DNA of 21,515 nt, taken from the NCBI GenBank assembly GCA_005789975.1, contig SXWC01000036.1, forward strand, positions 1 through 21,515, given 5' to 3'. Every line of letters starts with the position of its first letter. The first letter of the stretch is position 1. Of this stretch, positions 7,651 to 15,382 are shown piece after piece. The DNA comes from Planctomycetaceae bacterium (GTDB lineage: Bacteria > Planctomycetota > Planctomycetia > Pirellulales > UBA1268). The notes under the pieces are model-generated. The model was not told the origin of the DNA and did not search any database. It saw only the letters and a list, made by a program, of their open reading frames with translations. Position numbers and translations under genes: made by a program.

Positions 7651-7679
7651 AGGATAGTCGACCCCGAGACGGTTGACGA
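7651..7679 (-). promoter_or_regulatory. Putative promoter of phoB
   Basis: Read on the - strand, TCGTCA (7679-7674) and TATCCT (7656-7651) are separated by 17 bases, each matching four of six consensus positions. Transcription would start at or beside the phoB ATG (7643), which would explain the lack of a ribosome-binding site. The 60-base gap to the SNF2 gene holds nothing else. Confidence 0.35.
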
Positions 7680-7703
7680 AACGTGAGATTTTCATGAGGG
7701 CGA

Positions 7704-10700
7704 CTACGAGAGCAAAAGCTCCACGTCCTCGGGAGTGAGGCTGGCGATCATCGTCTCGTCGGCCCGCACGATCGACTCAGCCAACTCCCGCTTGCGGTCC
7801 TGGAGGGCCAGGATCTTCTCCTCGACCGTGTCCCGGGCGATGAGCCGGTAGGCGAAGACCCGCCGCGTCTGGCCGATGCGGTGGGCGCGATCGACGGCCT
7901 GCGCCTCCACGGCGGGATTCCACCAGGGATCGAGGATGTAGATGTAGTCGGCGGCCGTGAGGTTGAGGCCCTGCCCGCCCGCCTTGAGGCTCACGAGGAA
8001 CAGCCGGCAGTCGGGATCCTCCTGGAACCGCACGACCCGCGCCTGCCGGTCCGTCGTGCGACCGTCGAGGTATTCGTAGACGGTCTTCTTCTCGTCGAGC
8101 CGCCTCCGCAGGATCGCGAGAAAACTGGTGAACTGGCTGAAGACGAGCACCTTGTGCCCCTCGTCGAGCACCTCGTCGAGCTGTTCGAGCAGCGTGTCGA
8201 GTTTGGCGCACGACTCATCGACCCGTGCGTGATCGACGAGACCCGCATGACAGGCGGTCTGCCGAAGCCGCAGGAGCGCCTCGAGCACCGCGATCCGGGA
8301 GCGGCCGATGCCCATGCGGCCGATCCGTCCGGCAAGTTCCGCGCGGAAGTGTTCGCGGAGTTCGTCGTAGGCCTTGCGTTGCGTCTCGCCAAGCTCCACG
8401 AAGAGCGTCTGCTCGGTCTTCTCGGGCAGATCGGAGAGCACCTGCGACTTGGTCCGGCGGAGCAGGTAGGGACGGACGGCACGGGCCACGATGTCGGTGC
8501 TGCCGCGGCCGTCGGCGAGAAACTTCCGCAATCGCGATGCGCTGCCGAGCTGTCCCGGATTCAGGAACTCGAAGATGCTCCAGAGTTCGCCGATGTGGTT
8601 TTCCACGGGGGTGCCGGTGAGCGCGAGGCGATGCCGGGCCCTGAGGAGCCGGCAGGCCTTGGCGGCCTGGCTCGCCGCATTCTTGATCGACTGCGCCTCG
8701 TCGAGGATGACGTAATCGAACTCCGTCTCACGGTGGGCGATGATGTCGCGCCGCAGCGTGCCGTAGGTCGTGATCACGATGTCCCAGTCGGTCAGCGTGC
8801 CGGTCTCGTCGGCGCGGGTGGTGCCGGTGTGATTCACGACTTTCAGTTCCGGCGCGAACTTCTTCGCCTCCTCGATCCAGTTGAAGACGAGGCTGCGGGG
8901 CACGATGACCAGCGACGGCCGGTGCGGAAGCCCCGCCGCACGGACGTCGGCCTGCCGCCGGGCGAGCAGGGCGAGCACCTGGATCGTCTTGCCGAGACCC
9001 ATGTCGTCGGCGAGGCAGCCACCGACGCCGAGCTTCTCGAGGAACACCAGCCAGCCGAGGCCCTCCCGCTGATAATGCCGCAGCGTGCCCTGGAAGCCGG
9101 GGGGCTCCGGTTCCGCCTCGGGCTGCTCGCCCGAGGCGAGTTGCTCGCGGAGCCGGTCGAACGCCTCGTCGACGTGTGACTGCGGCTGGCCGGCGAGCAG
9201 CGCGTCGAGCAGTGCCATCTGGATCCGGCCGAACCGGAGCTTGCCGTCGTGCCGCTGCGCGAGGGCGGCCATCGGCTCGAACTCCTGGGCGAACGTGTCG
9301 GGGAGGATCCCGATCGAGCCATCGGGGAGCTCCACCGACCGGCTGCCACGGGCGATCGCCTCGAGCAGCGCGGGGAGTTCTGCCGTGACGCCGCCGAAGT
9401 CGATCGCGGCGGAGAGTTCGAACCAGTCGATGCCGCTGGTGACGTTCCAGGCCACGCTGCCCGCGGGGCGGTAGCGCCGGCCCGCGACCTCGACCATCCA
9501 GCCGGACGCCGCGAGCTGCGACACCGAGCTGTCGAGTCTGTTTCGCGGGATCTCCACATGGTGCGTGGCGGTCGTGTCGTCGAGCGCCTGTCCCCGGGGT
9601 GCGGTGGCGCCGTGCTTGGGCAGGAGGGCGAGCGCGTCGCGTTCCGCCGCCCGATCGCGGCGGACGAAGATGCGGCGACTCGCGTCGGCGGTGCCGCCGG
9701 CCGGGTCGTCGGCCGCGATCATCATGCCGGCGTAGTCGAACCAGACCCGGCCCGCCAGTTGCACGCGGGTCTGCTGCCGCCGCCGTCCGCCCGGCGCCGC
9801 CGGTTCCTCGGTCGACAGGGCGGGCGAGTCGTCGAGCACGAGCTTGGGCTGGGGCGCCCCGGACTCGATCCGCCAGCCGGTCCAGGCCGGCAGCACCAGC
9901 CGGGGCACGTCGGAGAGCATCGCGAGGCGTTCAATCAGCCCGTCCACCTGGGAGGAGGCGATCTCGATCGGCCCACGCCGCTCGAACTGTTCCATCCAGC
10001 CCGAGGAGACGGCGGCCGTGCCGGCGTCGGCTGTCGACTGGAGCCGCGCGATGCGATCGGAGAAGACGACGAGCCCGGCGCGGAGCACAGCCTTGGGTTC
10101 GCTGAGCGGCTTTCGCTGGCTGCCGCGGACGAGCATCCCGCGGAGCGTCGCCTTCGCGGGCCGGGGGAGCGGTTCGTCGTCGTTTGCGGCGGGGCTGCGC
10201 GGCTTGGCCGGCCGCACGTCCTCGTCGTCCGGCTCCAGCACGAAGGCGAACTCCCAGGGCGTGCCGCCGTCCCACGTCAGCGGCACGACCCGCTCCGGAT
10301 CCCGCCGCGGTTCGGGCTGGACGACGAGCCTGCCGGCCTCGCAGAGCATCGCGAGATGCGTGGCCGCCGACTTCGGGCTGACGACCACCCGGGAGATCAT
10401 CCGCCGTTCCAGCGGCTCCGGGAGGGCGACCTGACCGGCCGCCGCCGCGCCCACGAGCTGCTCCACGATCGACCGTTCCTGGGGCTCGAGCTGGTCGAGT
10501 TCGACCTCCCCGGGGCCGAGTACGACCGGCCGCGGCCGCCCCGTCGCGTTGCCGGCCACGTCGAGCTGCATCCGCGAGGGTACGAGCACGGCGGCCCGCG
10601 CATCGGCCGACGCACCCAGGTCGAGCACGAACACCAGCGCACCGCCTGCCCGGCGTTGGTCGGGAATGACGAGGGCGTGGGACCGCACGGCGGGTTCGAC

Positions 10701-11234
10701 GAGCCGGCGGCGTTCCTCGAGTTCGGCGGCCCACGGAGGGAGCCGCTGGGAGCCACGGCGGGCGGAAGGCGGCGGCGTCCATGTCGATGCCGTCGTCGGC
10801 TCGTCCGCCATCTGTGCGGCCGGCTGGGTGCCGGTGTCGCCGGCGATGTCGTCGGTCTCGTCGTCGATGTCGTCTGCGGGCTCGTCCTGGGTCGTCGGGT
10901 CGTCGGCGACGATGGAGAGCGCGACCGGAGTCTGGTCGTGGATGCCGGAAAGCAGCCGTCGGCGGTCCACCTCGAGGAGCACCGCGGCAAGCACGGAGCA
11001 GGGCCGTCCGGCCCTGCCCGCCGGCGTCGAACACGTGGTCTCGAGCGTCATCCCGCCGCGGCGGTGGGCGGAGAGTTCAAGATGCACCTCATGCTCGTCG
11101 CCATCCTCGCCGATGACCGTGGCCTTCACCTGCCCGACCCGCGGGCAGACGACGGAAGCGGGCGTGATCGTGCGGGCCCGGGCGACGTCAGCCGCGGGGA
11201 AAAGATGAAAGAGGCGCTGCTCGAGAGTCTTCAT
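7704..11234 (-). CDS. SNF2-family DNA-dependent ATPase with bacterial SNF2-associated region
   Basis: A protein of 1176 residues from the preferred ATG at 11234 (MKTLEQRLFHLFP). An in-frame ATG at 11372 would add 46 low-complexity residues and run through an 11-bp inverted repeat, so I reject it. SNF2 ATPases translocate on double-stranded DNA and remodel protein-DNA complexes. Visible motifs are: I, DDMGLGKT with Lys749; II, DEAQ (845-848); III, LTGTPVENH; V, GGQGLNLTAADYI; and VI, AHRIGQ (about 1117-1122). Ahead of the motor is the bacterial SNF2-associated region (WFELSAAIDFGGV, DGSIGILPD). Further N-terminal, a Cys-poor stretch (TTCSTPAGRAGRPCSVLAA) looks like a degenerate SWIM zinc finger that has lost metal ligands. 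An acidic linker near residues 110-140 (DDIDDETDDIAGD) follows. Its cellular target is unknown; no restriction or defence partner adjoins it. Confidence 0.92.
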   Translation of the reverse strand: MKTLEQRLFHLFPAADVARARTITPASVVCPRVGQVKATVIGEDGDEHEVHLELSAHRRGGMTLETTCSTPAGRAGRPCSVLAAVLLEVDRRRLLSGIHDQTPVALSIVADDPTTQDEPADDIDDETDDIAGDTGTQPAAQMADEPTTASTWTPPPSARRGSQRLPPWAAELEERRRLVEPAVRSHALVIPDQRRAGGALVFVLDLGASADARAAVLVPSRMQLDVAGNATGRPRPVVLGPGEVELDQLEPQERSIVEQLVGAAAAGQVALPEPLERRMISRVVVSPKSAATHLAMLCEAGRLVVQPEPRRDPERVVPLTWDGGTPWEFAFVLEPDDEDVRPAKPRSPAANDDEPLPRPAKATLRGMLVRGSQRKPLSEPKAVLRAGLVVFSDRIARLQSTADAGTAAVSSGWMEQFERRGPIEIASSQVDGLIERLAMLSDVPRLVLPAWTGWRIESGAPQPKLVLDDSPALSTEEPAAPGGRRRQQTRVQLAGRVWFDYAGMMIAADDPAGGTADASRRIFVRRDRAAERDALALLPKHGATAPRGQALDDTTATHHVEIPRNRLDSSVSQLAASGWMVEVAGRRYRPAGSVAWNVTSGIDWFELSAAIDFGGVTAELPALLEAIARGSRSVELPDGSIGILPDTFAQEFEPMAALAQRHDGKLRFGRIQMALLDALLAGQPQSHVDEAFDRLREQLASGEQPEAEPEPPGFQGTLRHYQREGLGWLVFLEKLGVGGCLADDMGLGKTIQVLALLARRQADVRAAGLPHRPSLVIVPRSLVFNWIEEAKKFAPELKVVNHTGTTRADETGTLTDWDIVITTYGTLRRDIIAHRETEFDYVILDEAQSIKNAASQAAKACRLLRARHRLALTGTPVENHIGELWSIFEFLNPGQLGSASRLRKFLADGRGSTDIVARAVRPYLLRRTKSQVLSDLPEKTEQTLFVELGETQRKAYDELREHFRAELAGRIGRMGIGRSRIAVLEALLRLRQTACHAGLVDHARVDESCAKLDTLLEQLDEVLDEGHKVLVFSQFTSFLAILRRRLDEKKTVYEYLDGRTTDRQARVVRFQEDPDCRLFLVSLKAGGQGLNLTAADYIYILDPWWNPAVEAQAVDRAHRIGQTRRVFAYRLIARDTVEEKILALQDRKRELAESIVRADETMIASLTPEDVELLLS

Positions 11235-11255
11235 GCTGCCGGTTCGGGGTGGCGA

Positions 11256-11303
11256 CGTGTTGCGCGACGAACCGACGCCGGAGGCCTCCCGGCGCGCAAC
11301 ACG
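11256..11303. repeat. 11-bp perfect inverted repeat between hemE and the SNF2 gene
   Basis: CGTGTTGCGCG (11256-11266) is the exact reverse complement of CGCGCAACACG (11293-11303). The 26-base interior holds a second nested pairing, CCGG with CCGG, around AGGCCTC. On the - strand it ends 21 bases before the SNF2 ATG. There is no T-tract, so a simple intrinsic terminator for hemE is unlikely. It may be an operator or an mRNA leader structure. The remaining gap (11235-11382) shows no other gene. Confidence 0.5.
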
Positions 11304-11382
11304 CCGGTTTACCACGCCGGGTGGGCTGTTGGCGAGGGTGGGCCGCCAAGTGCCGTCACCGTGGCGGGACAAGGGCCCGGGA

Positions 11383-12438
11383 TCAGCCCCCCTTCACGGT
11401 CGCGATCAGCTCGAGCACGTTCTCGACCGGTGTGTGCGGCATGATGCCGTGGCCGAGGTTGAAGATGTGACCGGGGCGTCCGGCGGCGCGGGCGAGGATC
11501 TCCTGCGTACACCGGCGGACGGTGTCGCGGTCGGCGAAGAGGACCGCGGGGTCGAGATTGCCCTGCACGGCACGATCGTGCCCCACGATCTCCCACGCGG
11601 CATCCAGATCGATCCGCCAGTCGATGCCGATCACGGAGCCCCCGGCCTCGCGCAACAGCGGCAGGAGCGCCGGGTTGCCGGTGGCGAAGTGGATCGTCGG
11701 CACCCGTTCGGCGGCTGCGGCGATCGCCGTGCGGCTGTGGGGCAGCACGTAGCGGCGGTAGTCGGCGGGAGAGAGGCAGCCCACCCAGCTGTCGAAGATC
11801 TGCACGATCTCCGCCCCGGCATCGATTTGGGCGACGAGATACCGGCTCACCGCACGGGCGATCCGATCGGCGAGGTCGTGCCAGGCCGATTCGTGGGCGT
11901 ACATCAGCGACTTCGTGTGGAGCCACGCCTTGCTCGTGCCCCCCTCGATGCAGTAGCCGGCGAGCGTGAACGGGGCGCCCGCGAAGCCGATCACCGGGAT
12001 CGAGGCGTCGAGACCGGCCCGGGTGGCGCGGACGGTGTCCATCACGAAGCCGAGCCGGTCGATGTCGATGAGCTCCCGCACCCGGGCAACGTCGGCCGCC
12101 GTGCGGACCGGGTTGTGGATCACCGGCCCCTCGCCCTGGGCGAACTCGAGCTCGAGCCCCATGGGCTCGAGGATCGGGAGCAGATCGCTGAAGATGATCG
12201 CCGCATCGACGCCCAGACGCTGGACGGTGGCGATCATCACCTCCGCGGCCAGCCGGGGCGTCTTGCAGAGTTCCATGAACCCCACCGTGTCGCGAATCGC
12301 CCTGTATTCCGGCAGATAGCGGCCCGCCTGCCTCATCAGCCACACGGGCGTCCGTTCCACCGGTTCGAGCCGGCAGGCCCGCAGCATCAGCGATTCGGTC
12401 GACCGGGGGGACGGCGGGATGGCTTGGGAGGGTGTCAT
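11383..12438 (-). CDS. hemE: Uroporphyrinogen decarboxylase
   Basis: A 351-residue cytoplasmic enzyme that removes four acetate carboxyl groups from uroporphyrinogen III to give coproporphyrinogen III in heme synthesis. The family motif PVWLMRQAGRYLPEYR (31-46) supplies substrate-binding Arg36 and Arg40. The essential aspartate is Asp85 in FSDLLP. GFAGAPFTLAGYCIEGG (151-167), FDSWVGCLSPADY (215-227) and NLGHGIMPHTP with His330 complete the active site. Length and motif order are normal. The ATG at 12438 lacks a Shine-Dalgarno, but a TATACT box sits nine bases upstream, which suggests a leaderless message. A later ATG (residue 18) is possible but would remove little of the fold. The gene is divergent from the HemX-like/hemA pair, so one intergenic region serves two parts of the pathway. 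Confidence 0.96.
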   Translation of the reverse strand: MTPSQAIPPSPRSTESLMLRACRLEPVERTPVWLMRQAGRYLPEYRAIRDTVGFMELCKTPRLAAEVMIATVQRLGVDAAIIFSDLLPILEPMGLELEFAQGEGPVIHNPVRTAADVARVRELIDIDRLGFVMDTVRATRAGLDASIPVIGFAGAPFTLAGYCIEGGTSKAWLHTKSLMYAHESAWHDLADRIARAVSRYLVAQIDAGAEIVQIFDSWVGCLSPADYRRYVLPHSRTAIAAAAERVPTIHFATGNPALLPLLREAGGSVIGIDWRIDLDAAWEIVGHDRAVQGNLDPAVLFADRDTVRRCTQEILARAAGRPGHIFNLGHGIMPHTPVENVLELIATVKGG

Positions 12439-12447
12439 CGTGGGGCA

Positions 12448-12453
12448 AGTATA
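12448..12453 (-). promoter_or_regulatory. Putative -10 box of hemE
   Basis: Read on the - strand, TATACT (12453-12448) matches five of six positions of the sigma70 -10 box. I see no convincing -35 hexamer 16-18 bases upstream. Transcription would begin two to four bases before the ATG at 12438. Confidence 0.35.
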
Positions 12454-12469
12454 AGTCAGCCGCGGGGCA

Positions 12470-12497
12470 TCGGCAGGCCGCCGTTCACAACTACAAT
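12470..12497 (+). promoter_or_regulatory. Putative promoter of the HemX-like/hemA operon
   Basis: TCGGCA (12470-12475, four of six -35 positions) and TACAAT (12492-12497, five of six -10 positions) are 16 bases apart. Transcription would start near 12504, giving a leader of about 24 bases. The promoter lies back to back with the hemE -10 box. Confidence 0.4.
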
Positions 12498-12527
12498 GGT
12501 GCGGATCGACCCCCTCCCGGAAATCGC

Positions 12528-13433
12528 ATGGCCGCCTTCCTGTCCGGCATCTCGATTGTCTGTTTTGCGGCGAGCTATGCCGTGGCGCTCGCCTGCGAGG
12601 CCTCGCGGCTCGTCTTCCGCTCGGGCGTTCGCGGCGCCGCGATGGTATTTTTCGCGGCTGCCGGCCTGTTCGCCCAGACGCTGTTCCTGGGGTGGCGGGC
12701 CATCCATGCAGGGGCCGCGCCCCTCTCCAGTCCGTTCGACTGGTATCTGCTGGCGGCCTGGCTGCTGGCGGCGGGGTATCTCTGGCTGACGGCCATCAAC
12801 CCGCGGACGCCGGTCGGACTGTTCCTGCTGCCAATCGTGCTGGCGCTCATCGGCGCGGCGACCGTCTCCAGCCGGGAGCCCTTCCTGCACGATGCAGCCT
12901 CGCGGTTCTGGGGGGCCATCCACGGCGGCTTCCATCTCGTGGCGAGCGTCAGCGTGGTGCTCGGCGCGATCGCCGGGCTGATGTGGCTCATCCAGGCCGG
13001 CCGGTTGGCGCGGAAGCGGGCGCCGCTGCAGGGCTTCCGGATGCCGAGCCTCGAACGGCTCGCGAACGTGACCGCCCGCACGCCGGCGATCGCCGCATGG
13101 TCGGCCGGGGCCGGCTTCGTCTCCGGGATCGTACTCAACGCGGTCAACCACGGCCGCGGGCTGATGGAAACCGTTCCCTGGACCGACCCGGTCCTGCTGC
13201 GAATGGCGGCGGTGGTGGCCTGGCTCTTCGCCGCGTACTGGATCACGATCGCCGTGCGGCGGCGGCCCGATGCCGGCCGGACGACCGCCTGGGTCTCGCT
13301 CGTGAGCCTCGCCGTGCTGTCCGGTTCGATCGCGTGGGGCTTGCTCGGATCGACGCGGCACGGAAAGCCGGCCCCGATCGATCCGGTCGTCATCGATGCC
13401 GTCACGGCGTCGGGCAGCGAGGCCGTGTCATGA
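12528..13433 (+). CDS. HemX/CcsA-like integral membrane protein
   Basis: A 301-residue polytopic membrane protein with about eight hydrophobic segments, of the cytochrome c assembly (CcsA/HemX, COG0755) type. The fold clue is the segment HGGFHLVASVSVVLG (about 132-146), which matches the His-containing helix of this family. The WGxxWxWDP heme-handling motif of true CcsA/CcmF proteins is missing; its place holds NHGRGLMETVPWTD (about 206-219). That absence and the ATGA overlap with hemA favour a HemX-like role, in which such proteins modulate glutamyl-tRNA reductase level. The ATG at 12528 is chosen because it begins the first membrane helix (MAAFLSGISIVCFAASYAVA) and has CGGAAA just upstream. 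An upstream in-frame ATG at 12432 would overlap hemE and add a non-hydrophobic tail. Confidence 0.78.
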   Translation: MAAFLSGISIVCFAASYAVALACEASRLVFRSGVRGAAMVFFAAAGLFAQTLFLGWRAIHAGAAPLSSPFDWYLLAAWLLAAGYLWLTAINPRTPVGLFLLPIVLALIGAATVSSREPFLHDAASRFWGAIHGGFHLVASVSVVLGAIAGLMWLIQAGRLARKRAPLQGFRMPSLERLANVTARTPAIAAWSAGAGFVSGIVLNAVNHGRGLMETVPWTDPVLLRMAAVVAWLFAAYWITIAVRRRPDAGRTTAWVSLVSLAVLSGSIAWGLLGSTRHGKPAPIDPVVIDAVTASGSEAVS

Positions 13434-14704
13434 TGCTCGCACTCGTCGGCGGCACTCATCGCACCGTGCCTCTCGCACTGCGGGAACGGCTCGCCTTCTC
13501 GGCCGAGCAGGCGGCCGAGGCGCTGACGCGTTTTCGTGAGCGCTTTCCCGGCCGTGAGGGCGTGCTCCTCTCGACCTGCAACCGGGTCGAGTTCTACGTC
13601 GCCGGCGAGAACCACCAGTCGGCGCCCCCTCCGGAGCAACTGGTCTCGTTCCTGGCCGAGTGCCGGGGCATCGATGCGGCCGCGCTGGCCCCCGTGCTCT
13701 CACGGGAGCACGACGAGGCGGTGGTGCGGCACCTGTTCGGTGTGGCGTCCGGCCTCGACAGCATGGTGCTCGGCGAGCCGCCGCTCCTCGCCCAGGTGAA
13801 GCAGGCATGGGCCATCGCCCAGGACAGCCGGACATCGGGGCCGCTCACGTCCGGCATGTTTCAGGCGGCGCTCCGCACGGCGAAGCGCGTGGCCAGCGAG
13901 ACGGCGCTCGGCCGCGAGCGGGTGTCGATTCCGAGCGTCGCCGTGGCCGACTTCGCCAGCGGTGTCTTCCAGCGGTTCGACGACAAGCGGGTGCTGCTCG
14001 TGGGCGCGGGCAAGATGGCCGCCGAGACACTGCGGTATCTGCGGTCGGCCGGCGCCCGGGAGGTGGCCATCGTCAATCGCACGGCGGCCCGGGCCAACGA
14101 CCTCGCCGCGCGACTCGACGCGCGGCCGGCCGCCTTCGACGACCTCGAACGCGAACTCGTGGCGGCCGATCTTGTGGTGAGCACGACCGGCGCCAGCGGC
14201 CATGTCGTGCCGCTCGATCTTTTCATGCGGGCCGAGGGCCGCCGTGAGGGACGGCCCTTGGTGGTGCTCGACCTCGCCGTGCCCCGTGACTTCGATCCGC
14301 GGATCGGACAACGGCCGGGGGTGTGGCTGTATTGCGTGGACGATCTCGCAGCGGCGTGCGCGGTCAACCGCCAGAGCCGGCAGCGGGAACTGCCGCAGGC
14401 ACTGGCGATCGTGGACGAGGAGACCCGCCGCCTGATGGGCGACATGCACCACCGCACCACAACGCCGGTGATCGAGCGACTGCGGGCGGGCTGGACCGAG
14501 ACGGGGGAGGCTGAACTCGACCGCCTTTTCCGCCGGCTGCCCGATCTCCGTGAGAGCGATCGAGTTGAGATTCGTCAGGCGTTCGACCGCTACGCCGCGA
14601 AGATGCTCCATCCGCCGCTCACGTCGCTGCGCAACGAGAGCCATTCCGGACCGCCGCACGGCCTGCTCGACGCCCTCCGCCGGCTGTTCAATCTGCAGGA
14701 GTGA
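13430..14704 (+). CDS. hemA: Glutamyl-tRNA reductase
   Basis: A 424-residue NADPH-dependent enzyme that reduces glutamyl-tRNA(Glu) to glutamate-1-semialdehyde, the first committed step of C5-route tetrapyrrole synthesis. The nucleophile Cys50 is in STCNRVEFY (48-56). The N-terminal THRTVPLALRERLAF, the VRHLFGVASGLDSMVLGE block (99-116) and the NADPH loop VGAGKMA (191-197) are all present, followed by the C-terminal dimerisation helices (HHRTTTPVIERLR). One oddity is GEPPLLAQVK where family members usually read GEPQILGQVK, so the conserved Gln is Pro118. The ATG at 13430 overlaps the stop of the HemX-like gene (ATGA), which implies translational coupling; a second ATG at 13433 adjoins it. The C5 route and hemE indicate full heme or siroheme synthesis in this organism. 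Confidence 0.96.
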   Translation: MMLALVGGTHRTVPLALRERLAFSAEQAAEALTRFRERFPGREGVLLSTCNRVEFYVAGENHQSAPPPEQLVSFLAECRGIDAAALAPVLSREHDEAVVRHLFGVASGLDSMVLGEPPLLAQVKQAWAIAQDSRTSGPLTSGMFQAALRTAKRVASETALGRERVSIPSVAVADFASGVFQRFDDKRVLLVGAGKMAAETLRYLRSAGAREVAIVNRTAARANDLAARLDARPAAFDDLERELVAADLVVSTTGASGHVVPLDLFMRAEGRREGRPLVVLDLAVPRDFDPRIGQRPGVWLYCVDDLAAACAVNRQSRQRELPQALAIVDEETRRLMGDMHHRTTTPVIERLRAGWTETGEAELDRLFRRLPDLRESDRVEIRQAFDRYAAKMLHPPLTSLRNESHSGPPHGLLDALRRLFNLQE

Positions 14705-14732
14705 ACTGTCTTCACGGCTGGAGCGGCAGCGT

Positions 14733-14755
14733 GGCCGCCGCAGGCCGGGGCGGCC
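14733..14755 (+). terminator. GC-rich stem-loop after hemA
   Basis: GGCCGCC (14733-14739) pairs with GGCGGCC (14749-14755) around a nine-base loop, 28 bases after the hemA stop. No T-tract follows. Its left arm and loop begin GGCCGCCGCAGG, identical to the hairpin after csrA. Confidence 0.35.
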
Positions 14756-14802
14756 GAAGTGACGGCCGGCGGCTGGATCGCCTGGCCGGAAAATCAACAT
14801 TC

Positions 14803-14831
14803 TTGCGTCAGCGAAACGGGCTCCTTATTAT
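14803..14831 (+). promoter_or_regulatory. Putative promoter of the small HTH-like gene
   Basis: TTGCGT (14803-14808) and TATTAT (14826-14831, five of six) are separated by 17 bases, in a locally AT-rich stretch that contrasts with the surrounding GC-rich DNA. The transcript would have a leader of about 58 bases before 14896. Confidence 0.45.
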
Positions 14832-14895
14832 TCGGTGACAACGCACACGGCGTTACAGTAATACGACGCACAACCCGAAAGCAGGTCTGCACGCG

Positions 14896-15273
14896 ATGGT
14901 CGAAAAAGCCACTGAGAAAAAGCCCTCCAAAGAATTCAACAAGTCGGCGGAGATCCGCAAGATCGCCTCGTCGATGAAGGCCAAGGGGGAAAAGCCGCGG
15001 CCCGTGGACATCATCGCGCTTCTCAAGAAGCAGGGCATCGCGGTGTCGTCGCCGCAGGTGAGCATGGTGCTCAAGCGGATGGGCTTCCGGCCCCGTAAAC
15101 GTCGCAAGAGTGGCGATCTCGCGGCGGTGGCTGCGGCGGCCAGCAGGGGCGTGAAGTCGAAGGAGAAGATTTCGGTCGAGGATCTGGTGGCGGCGAAGAA
15201 GGCCGTCGGTCGTCTCGGCGGTGTCGAACGCGCGATCGCCGTCTTCGAGGCGCTGCGGCAGTTCGAGGGCTGA
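14896..15273 (+). CDS. Small basic HTH-like protein, planctomycete type
   Basis: A 125-residue protein rich in Lys and Arg in its first 75 residues. Residues 15-65 (SAEIRKIASSMKAKG, then DIIALLKKQGIAVSSPQVSMVLKR) look like a winged or plain helix-turn-helix with a recognition helix at about 51-62, followed by a basic tail RPRKRRK. The C-terminus holds ISVEDLVAAKKAVGRLGGVERAI (about 92-114), an LGG helix pair that I recall from small proteins common in planctomycetes. I know no characterised member. It probably binds DNA or RNA; a nucleoid or regulator role is inference. The ATG at 14896 has AGG (14883-14885) upstream. It is monocistronic: a promoter precedes it and an intrinsic terminator follows 110 bases after its stop. 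Confidence 0.75.
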   Translation: MVEKATEKKPSKEFNKSAEIRKIASSMKAKGEKPRPVDIIALLKKQGIAVSSPQVSMVLKRMGFRPRKRRKSGDLAAVAAAASRGVKSKEKISVEDLVAAKKAVGRLGGVERAIAVFEALRQFEG

Positions 15274-15382
15274 GCGCTTCGGCGCGCGGCCGGCATGGGC
15301 GCCCCGAAGGTCCGCGGCTTCGTGGATCACCGCTGACGCCGGAAGTGAGCCTTCGCTTCGGGAAAGTCTCGGTGGAGGCTTT

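Noticed and set aside
5052..7676. A long + strand frame (874 codons) across phoR and phoB
   Set aside because: Antisense shadow: no domain is recognisable, and both - strand genes have intact motifs.
11235..11372. Longer N-terminus for the SNF2 protein
   Set aside because: The extra 46 residues are low-complexity, run through an 11-bp inverted repeat, and precede the natural start MKTLEQRLFHLFP.
7881..11444. Two long + strand frames opposite the SNF2 gene (7881-9179 and 9249-11444)
   Set aside because: Antisense shadows of a motif-rich ATPase; Gly/Arg/His-rich translations without family features.
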